From: Acidobacteriota bacterium
GTDB lineage: Bacteria; Acidobacteriota; Blastocatellia; Pyrinomonadales; Pyrinomonadaceae
DNA: 22,063 nt
Assembly (NCBI GenBank): GCA_029777145.1
Contig: JAKOSS010000857.1
Coordinates: forward strand, 1-22,063
Reading direction: 5' to 3'
Part shown: positions 6,994 to 14,900 of the stretch, piece after piece
Numbering within the stretch: position 1 is the stretch's first letter
Layout: every line of letters begins with the position of its first letter
The notes under the pieces: model-generated
What the model was told of the DNA's origin: nothing
Database searches by the model: none
The model's input: only the letters and a program-made list of their open reading frames with translations
Position numbers and translations under genes: made by a program

Positions 6994-8397
6994 TCAAGTC
7001 GATTTGGATCCCATCTTCTTTAGTTTGTAGCGCACGCGGTCGCGCGAAATTCCGAGCAGTTCGCCCGCTCGGGTAATGTTTCCGTTCGTCCGTTCGAGGG
7101 CCATTTGGATGAGGACCGTCTCGACCGCATCGAGCGAAAGTCCTTCACGCGGAAACTTGATGCTCCGGCGCGCGTTCCGCTCGGCCTCGCTCTCGGAGGT
7201 CACCGAATGATTCTCAAGCGACTCGACGATCTCCTTCGGGAGGAACCGCAGAGTGATCTCGTCGCCGGTCTCGAGGATCAGGGCACGGTCGATGGCGTTC
7301 CTCAGTTCGCGTACGTTGCCCCGCCATTCGTGATGCTTGAAGGCGCGTTTGACCTCGGGCGAAAGCCGCGGATTGTCTTTTGCGCGAGGGCCTCTCGAGA
7401 GGACCCGGATGAAATGTTCGGCGAGCCTGATGATGTCGTCGCCGCGCGACCGCAAAGGCGGAACGTCGAGTTGGATCACCGACAGGCGATAGTAGAGGTC
7501 AGCGCGGAATCTTCCGGTCTCGCTCTCTTCTTTCAGATCGCGATTCGAGGCGGCGATGACCCGCACGTCGAGTTCGATGTCCCGCAGCCCGCCGACGCGC
7601 CGAAAAACTCCTTCCTCAAGGACGCGCAGCAGTTTGGCCTGCAGAGCGATCTCCATTTCGCCGATCTCGTCGAGAAAGAGCGTGCCGCCGGCGGCTTGTT
7701 CGAAGAGACCTTCCTTGCGCTGCTTGGCATCGGTGAACGCGCCCTTTTCGTAACCGAACAACTCGGATTCCATGAGCGTCGCGGGGATCGCCGCGCAATT
7801 GATCGCAATGAATGGCTTATGGGCGCGTCCCGACGCAAAATGGATTGCCTTCGCGATCAAGTCCTTGCCGGTTCCCGATTCGCCCTGCAGCAACACACCC
7901 GAGACGTCGCTCGTCGCGACGCGGTCGGCCATCTCCTTCAGTTCGAGGATCGGCGGCGATTCGCCGATGATCTGCGAGAAACTGTACTCGACCGATTTCT
8001 CGTGACGCAGCCCGCGCACCTCGGTCCGCAGATCGAGAGTTTCGATCGCATTCCTGATCGTGACACGGATCTCGTCGAGGTTTATCGGCTTGCTGATAAA
8101 GTCATACGCGCCGGCGCGGAGTGCCGCGATCGTGTCATCGACGAGGACGTTCGCCGTGATCATGACCGCGATCGCTTCGGGATTCTTCCGCTTTATGTCC
8201 CGCAGAACGTCGATCCCCGAGCCGTCGGGGAGATTGATGTCGAGAAACGTCACGATCGGCTCTTCGGCGTCGAACATCGCGATCGCCTCTTTCTTTGTCG
8301 CCGCCGATATCGGCTCGTAGCCCCATTCCCTCAATGCTTTGCCGAGCGACCACCGGATCAGTTTTTCATCATCAACAACAAGAACTTTTTTGGACAT
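6994..8397 (-). CDS. NtrC-class sigma54-dependent response regulator
   Basis: This 467-residue protein has three domains. The receiver (about 3-120) has acidic residues D9/D10, phospho-acceptor D53, T81 and K103. The AAA+ sigma54-interaction domain (about 142-375) has Walker A GESGTGKD (172-179), Walker B TLFLDEIGEM (239-248) and Arg residues in FRADLYYRL. A Fis-type helix-turn-helix ends the protein (ALERTNGNITRAGELLGISRDRVRYKLKKM, about 433-462). The sigma54-contacting loop reads GAFTDA (219-224), where the consensus is GAFTGA. ATG 8397 matches the receiver start (MSKKVLVVDDE); an in-frame ATG at 8634 would add 79 residues of basic, low-complexity sequence and is rejected. Role (known for the class): when phosphorylated it assembles into a ring and opens sigma54-RNA polymerase promoters. 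Likely targets are the sigma54-type sites in this window. Confidence 0.95.
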   Translation of the reverse strand: MSKKVLVVDDEKLIRWSLGKALREWGYEPISAATKKEAIAMFDAEEPIVTFLDINLPDGSGIDVLRDIKRKNPEAIAVMITANVLVDDTIAALRAGAYDFISKPINLDEIRVTIRNAIETLDLRTEVRGLRHEKSVEYSFSQIIGESPPILELKEMADRVATSDVSGVLLQGESGTGKDLIAKAIHFASGRAHKPFIAINCAAIPATLMESELFGYEKGAFTDAKQRKEGLFEQAAGGTLFLDEIGEMEIALQAKLLRVLEEGVFRRVGGLRDIELDVRVIAASNRDLKEESETGRFRADLYYRLSVIQLDVPPLRSRGDDIIRLAEHFIRVLSRGPRAKDNPRLSPEVKRAFKHHEWRGNVRELRNAIDRALILETGDEITLRFLPKEIVESLENHSVTSESEAERNARRSIKFPREGLSLDAVETVLIQMALERTNGNITRAGELLGISRDRVRYKLKKMGSKST

Positions 8398-8952
8398 CGA
8401 ACTATTTCTTTCCTTTGCCTTGTGGTTCTTCCGTGTGACTTCTGTACGCCGTGATGCCGCCTCCGAACGGCCTTTACTTTTGGATTTCCGAGGCTGATTT
8501 CGGGTCACTTCCCGCGTTTTCGGGTGATTTGCCCCGCCTGCCCCAGATCGAACGACGGCCGGATCGTCCGGCGACTCACTCGAAATGAAGTCCGGTTCAA
8601 CAAATGCGTTCAGAGCGCGATCAGGCTTTTTCATCTGCGTCGATTTCCATTATTCGATTGCCGTCGGCGGACAAATTCCAAACTCTGCAAAGGAACGCGC
8701 GGGGAGAGCTAACTTAAAGTGTTTTCAAGACTTCGGTTCCGATCCGAGCCGACGAACGCGACGTTCTGAACACATAAACGCGGCGTCCGCTGACGTCTGA
8801 CCGGAACCGGGTCCTGAAACTCCGTGAGGAAGACCGACGACTCAAATTCGGGGGTCAATTTGATCGTAAAAGCTGATCTATTTTCACGGAAAACCTCTGG
8901 CTCGCTTCGATACTATCATGCAATTTGCTCGCCGCGCGGCGGTTTCCCGGGC
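8398..8952. other. 555-base gene-free region upstream of the two-component operon
   Basis: It must contain the promoter of the regulator-kinase operon and the end of the glucan synthase transcript. I found no GG-N10-GC site with the -24/-12 sequence in the correct orientation before the regulator gene and no convincing -35/-10 pair. Small frames on the plus strand (for example 8524-8712) have no ribosome site and no protein-like pattern. The part around 8640-8920 looks more AT-rich than its flanks. Confidence 0.5.
8930..8941. repeat. 12-base palindrome after the glucan synthase stop
   Basis: CGCCGCGCGGCG is self-complementary and lies 11 bases beyond the stop codon in the direction of transcription. 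It can fold as a four-base stem with a GCGC loop. No T-run follows, so it is not a standard intrinsic terminator. Confidence 0.35.
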
Positions 8953-11900
8953 TCACCGGGCCGAATCCGCGAGGGCGGGAGGAGCCGCCCGCTCGCCGAT
9001 GATGACACGGATGCGGCGGCCGACGGTGCCCGTCAGGACGACCGTTTCGCCGTCCGCAGGCTGCCCGTCGACGATGATCTCCGATGTTCCGGAACGGGCA
9101 TTGTCGATCTCGATGCGATGCTCGGCTCCGCGATGCCGCAGGACGACGACCGCGCCCGGCCACGTTGCCGGAAGGACCGGACTGATCCGCAGTTCGTCGC
9201 GCTCGAGCGAGATTCCGAGCATCGATTCGACGACCGCGCGATAAAACCATCCGGCCGCGCCCGTGTACCACGTCCATCCGCCGCGGCCGAGCTGCGCGGG
9301 ATTCGAGTAAACGTCCGCCGCGACGACGTACGGTTCCGTTCGATAACGCGCGAGCGCCGCGTCCGAATCCGTATGGCCGATCGGATTGATCGTCGAGATG
9401 ATCCCGTACGCCGCGTCGCCGTCGCCCGATTCCGCCAGCGCGATCGCGAGCCACGTCGCGGCGTGGGTGTACTGTCCGCCGTTCTCGCGGATTCCGGGCG
9501 GATAGCCCTTGATGTATCCGGGCTCGCGTTTCGTCTTGTCGAACGGCGGATCGAGCAGGAGCACCAGATCCGCGTCGTTTCGCACAAGTTTCCGGCGCGC
9601 TGAGGAAAGCGCGATGCGGTTCCGATCCGGTTCACCCGCGCCGGAGATGACGCTCCAGCTTTGGGCGATCGAATCGATCCGGCACTCTTCCGATTCTGCC
9701 GACCCGAGCGGCGTCCCGTCGTCGTAGAAGGCGCGCAGGTACCAGTCGCCGTCCCACGCCGTGCGGTTCAGATCGCGCGCGAGCTGCGCCGCATGATCGC
9801 GGTAACGCTCCGCGTCGGCGTCATTGCGCCGCCGATCGCAGATCTCGGCGAATTGCCTCAGCGACGAATAGAGAAACCAGCCGAGCCAGACACTTTCGCC
9901 CTTGCCGCCGAGCCCGACGCGGTTCAGACCGTCGCTCCAGTCGCCGGCACCGATCAGCGGCAGACCGTGTTCCCCGGTTTCGAGACTGCGGTTGAGCGCG
10001 CGGCGGCAGTGTTCGAACAGCGATGCCGATTCGACGAGCACCGTCGGAACGACGAAAACGTCCGCCTCGCCTTCAGCCGGCACGGCCGCGTCGATGAAAC
10101 TGACCTCCTCGTCGAAGATCGCGGCGTCGCCGGTGACCCGCGCGTAGAAACACGCCGCGTAAACCAGCCACAGCAAATTGTCCGAGATCCGCGTCCGCGT
10201 TCCGGCGCCGGACGGAACATGCCACCAGTGCTGGACGTCGCCTTCGCGGAACTGCCGTCCGGCCGCCCTCAGGACGTGCCCGCGCGCCAGATCCGGCCGC
10301 GAATAGACGAGCGCCATCGAGTCCTGAAGCTGATCGCGGAAGCCGTACGCGCCGCTCGATTGGTAAATCGAGGTCCGCGCCCAGAACCGGCACGATAGAT
10401 TCTGATACGGCAGCCAACGGTTGACGAGAATGTCGAGAGCGCGGTCCGGAGTCTCGATCGCAACGCAGCCAAGGATCTCGTCCCATTTGTTCTTCACCGC
10501 CGTCAGCTCGCGTTCGGCAGCGTCGGCGTTGCCGAATCGCGCGACCATGGCGCGGGCGTCGTCGCGCGAAACCGCTTCGCCGAGCAGGAAAACGATCGCG
10601 CGTTCCGCGCCGGGTTCGAGTTCGACGGTGGTCTGAACGGCGGCGCACGGATCGAGTCCCGCGCCGACTGACCCCGAGAGCTTTCCGCGGAACATTGCCG
10701 CCGGACGCGCCGGATCGCCGTTGCGTCCGATGAACTCGCGGCGGTCGCATGTCCACGTTCGTTCAGGGGTGCCGCACATGGCGAACGCGATCCGGTCCTT
10801 GAAATCGCTGCTGAATGAATTCGTAACGAAGATCGCGCCGGTGACGGAATCGATCTCCGACACGAGGAACGGGGCACTCCGCGCGCGCTCGGTACCGAGG
10901 ACCAGGTCCGCGTGGAACGTCGCCGAAAGTCGCCGGCGGCGGCCTGTCGCGTTCTTCAGACGCAGGATTTTGATGGAGACGTCGGAGTCGACCGCCGCAA
11001 AGGCCGTCAGCTTTTGCTCGATTCCGTGGCTCACGTGCTCGAATACCGTATAGCCGCTGCCGTGCCGGATCACATACGGCGCGGTTTCGCGGATCGGCAG
11101 GGCGGTCGGGGACCAGAAGCTGCCGGACATCTCGTCACGAAGGTAGATCGCTTCGCTGGGCGCGCCGCGCACCGGATCATTTTTCCACGGCGTCAGCCGA
11201 TTTTCCTGGCTATTCGTCGACCAGGTCGTGGCGATGCCGGATTCGGTCGTGATCATCCCGAATCCGCGCTCGTTAGCGATCACGTTCGCCCACGGCGCCT
11301 GGGTGGTCCCGTTCTCCTCGGTTAGTTCGATTCGGTACTCGCGGCCGCCGTCGGCGAATCCGCCGAAGCGGTTTCGGTATTCAAGTTCGACCGGATTCTC
11401 GGGTGGCGGCGGATAACGTCGCGACGGCTCGCTGGGGATCAGCATCCGCGGCAGATCGGGTGCCGCCGGCCGGCGCTGCAGCTGTTCGTCAAGCGTTCCG
11501 CGATCGGCGACGAACATCACGCGCGCCGCGGCGTGGAGCGCGATCCTGTCTTCGTCAGGCATCTCGTCGGAGCGCCTGATGAATACGCCGCCCGACTTGT
11601 TGATCGAAGAATGCAGCGCGCTCCGACGGATCATGTTGAGCAGTTCCTCGCCGATTCCCGGAGCGTATGTCGTCGGCTGATCGTTGAAGATCACAAGGTC
11701 GAAACGGAGCCCTTTGAGCCGCAGGTAGTCATGGCCGCGAAGGATCCGTCCGATGGTCCGTGCCATGTCCTTGCGATCCCCGATCCTCACGATCATGATC
11801 GGCAGATCACCGCCGATGCCGTATTTCCAGAGCGTTTGCGGCGATCCGCGATTGAGTGCCAGGACTTCCGCTCGCGGTCGCATCCGCGGATTGGCGTAGA

Positions 11901-14900
11901 TCAGATGCCCCGCGAGCCGCTGGAAGACATTCGCTTCTTCGGCGGTGACGCCGAGATGCCGGAGTTCGACCTGCGATCGCGTCCAGGCGAGCTTCTCGAT
12001 CTGCTCGAAACTGTCGGGCCGCCGCAGGCGGTCGGCGATCTCGAACAATTCGGCCCGGCTGTCGGCGACGAATGTCGCGTAGGTGACGCCGATCGAATCT
12101 CCCGGCCCGACGGCGACGCGGACGCGGAGCGCGAATATCGGATCGAGCGTGGCGCCGGTGGCGCCGGCGAACCGGTCGCCGCCGAGACCCGCCGGATCGC
12201 GCGCCGATTTCCCGCGCCCGATGAATCGCCCGCGGTCGGTCTCGAAGTCGAAACCGTGAGCGCCGTCGCCGTCGACGCTCACGAGATGACCGGCCCAGAT
12301 CTCCGGATCGTCGGCGGACCGCGGACGGCGACGCGCGATCAACAGCCCGCGCGCCGGATCGTGTTCGGTTTCGACGAACAGGTTCGAGAATGCGGGATGC
12401 GCTTCGTCGGCCGCCTGCGGAGCGAGCACGACCTCAAGATAGCTCGTGACCTCGATCTCGCGTTCGTAGCCGAGATCGTTCGTCAGCGTCAGCCGACGCA
12501 GCTCGGCGTCCTCCTCGGTCGCGACGATGATCTCGGTGCGCGTCGTGATCCCCGCGTCGCGGCGTTTGAACGTCGCCTTGCTTTCGGTGAAGACGGCCTC
12601 ATAATCGGCAGTTTCCCGAAGCACGGGCTGAAGTCCCGCGGACCAGACGGCGCCGCTTCCGAGATCGCGCAGATAGAAGAACGTTCCGCGGTCGTCGCGG
12701 ACGGCGTCCTCGCGCCAGCGGGTCACCGCGATCTCGCCGCGCCTCGAAAATCCGCTCCCGGCGTTGGTCAGCATCACCGTGTACGTGCCGTTCGATAGCA
12801 GGCAAACCTGCGGTGAGAATCGATCGACGGGACCGAAACGACGCGGCGCGGGCGCCGCCAGCGCGTGTCCGCGCCGTCCCGACGCGACGTTCGCCGCCCG
12901 CGGCCGACGCTGCTCCGGTCCGAGCCGCGGAACCCGCTCCTGCAAAAGCAGTTCGGCCGATTCAACCATCGGTTCGCGATGGAACCGCGCGACCATGACG
13001 TTGTCGTTGAGAAAATTGTCGAGCGCGACGAGGATCATGCCCTGGTGATGCGACATGTAAGATTCGATCCGCGCGGAGGTCTGGTCGGGCGGAAGCCGGT
13101 CCTTTGTGTAATCGACCGCCTCGTAGAAACCGTAGCGACCGAGCAATCCCTCGGCGACCAGCCGCCGGAGATTCCGGACCGCCGGAACCGGTTCGAACTG
13201 CAGCGCCAGGAACGTCGCGTAGGGCGAAACGACGAGGTCTTCGGCCAGTCCGCGCTTGAGACCCAGCCCGGGGACACCGAACGGCCCGTACTGGTAATTG
13301 AGCTGCAGATCGCGGGCGTTGTATGCCGATTCCGAAACGCCCCACGCGGTGCCGCTGCGGCGCCCGTATTCGATCTGCTTGCGGACGATCGAATGATAGG
13401 TCTCCGAAAGCAGCGTGCCGCGATAATCCTTCATCACCAGCAGCGGCATCAGATACTCGAACATTGTCCCCGACCACGAGAGCAGCGCGCGTGTCGATCC
13501 GCGTCCGACGAGGCCGCGTCCGAGCCTGAACCAATGTTGCTGTTCGATGTCGCCCGTCATGATCGCCACAAAACTCGCGAGCCGCGCCTCCGACGCAAGC
13601 AGGTCGTAGAACGAGTTGTCGCGGACGCCTTCGCCCGGCCGATAGCCGATCGTGAGTACCTTGCGTTCGGAATCGTACAGAAAACCGAAGTCCATCTCGT
13701 CCGCCAGCCGCCGGCAGAAACGTGCGATGCCGTCGGCGCGAAGGCGGAGATTTTCGAGCATTTCGGTGGAATGCGAATCGTCGTCAGGAGCCGGGATCAG
13801 CATCGCCGCGTCGCGCCGGCAGTTCGCCACGAGGTGCTGGACGGCGTTGTTCCAAAACGTTACGTCCGCGACGTCGCGCCCGTCGGCGAAACCGCCGATG
13901 AGACGGCCGATCCGGTCGGTCGCATCGGCGAGTCGTTCAAGGATCGCGAGCCATTGATCGGATCCGCCGTCGGTCGGGAGCGCGGCGACGATCGCCAGCG
14001 CGTTGTCGATCTCGCGGCGGAACGCGCTTTCGTCCGAAAACGACGTCCCGGCTTCATTCCTGAGGATCCGGAGCGTGTCGTTCAGACCGTTGCGCGTGCG
14101 TTCGCCGAAAACCGCGGAGCCGGGAATTTCGAGGCAGCCCTCGGCGACGGCGATCAGGTGTCCGGCAAGATTTCCGCTGTCGACGGTCGAAACGTACTGC
14201 GGATTGAGCGGCGCCAGCGTTTGCGTGTCGTACCAGTTCAGGAAATGGCCGCGAAAGCGCTGCAGCCGTTCGAGCGTCATGCACGTCAGTTCGATGCGCT
14301 CGATCGTCTCGAGTGTTCCGAGATAGCCGAGATCGCGCGCGGCGAGCGTCGAAAGCAGGAGCATTCCGATATTCGTCGGCGACGTCCGGTGTGCCGCGAC
14401 CGGGACCGGATCCTCCTGAAAATTGTCGGGCGGAAGCCAGTGGCCGTTCTCTCCGACAAATTCTTCGAAGTAACGCCAAGTCCGGCGCGCATAAAGTCGA
14501 AGCGACTTGCGGTCGGCGGCCGAGACCTCTTCGGCCGGCGGTCGCTCCTGGATTTCCAAACTTGTCCTGTAGGCGATCAGCGGCGCGGCGAGCCAAACGA
14601 TCAGAAGCGGCGCCGCCTCTTCGATCTTCCCCGGATAGTAGAACCAAACGATCAGCCCGATCGCGGCCGCGGCGATCGGCGAGACGGCCATCGACTTGAC
14701 GTATTGGGAGAGACTGCCGCTGCTGTTCCGGTCGGATTCCGCGGCGGTGACCCATTCGAGCAACCGCTTTCCCGAAACCAGTTTGCGATGCGCGACGCGG
14801 ACTATCGCGTCGATCGAATTGAACGCCTCGTCAACCAGAAACGTCAGCCGGAGAAACAACTGAAGCGCGGTCGTCCGCATATCGTGAACGACGTTCATCA

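Noticed and set aside
8401..8440. Possible degenerate copy of a CTTTG/GTGG-type dispersed repeat
   Set aside because: The resemblance to the CTTTGTGCCTTTGTGG-like repeats I recall from other genomes is loose, and no second copy was found in the window.
7105..8454. 449-codon open frame on the plus strand
   Set aside because: Antisense to the response regulator; no protein-like motifs and no ribosome site.
8446..8460. GG-N10-GC spacing upstream of the regulator gene
   Set aside because: Only about 5 of 11 sigma54 positions match, which is background for this base composition.
8398..8634. 79-residue N-terminal extension of the response regulator
   Set aside because: It is Lys/Arg/Ser-rich with no conservation signal, while the receiver domain starts normally at 8397.
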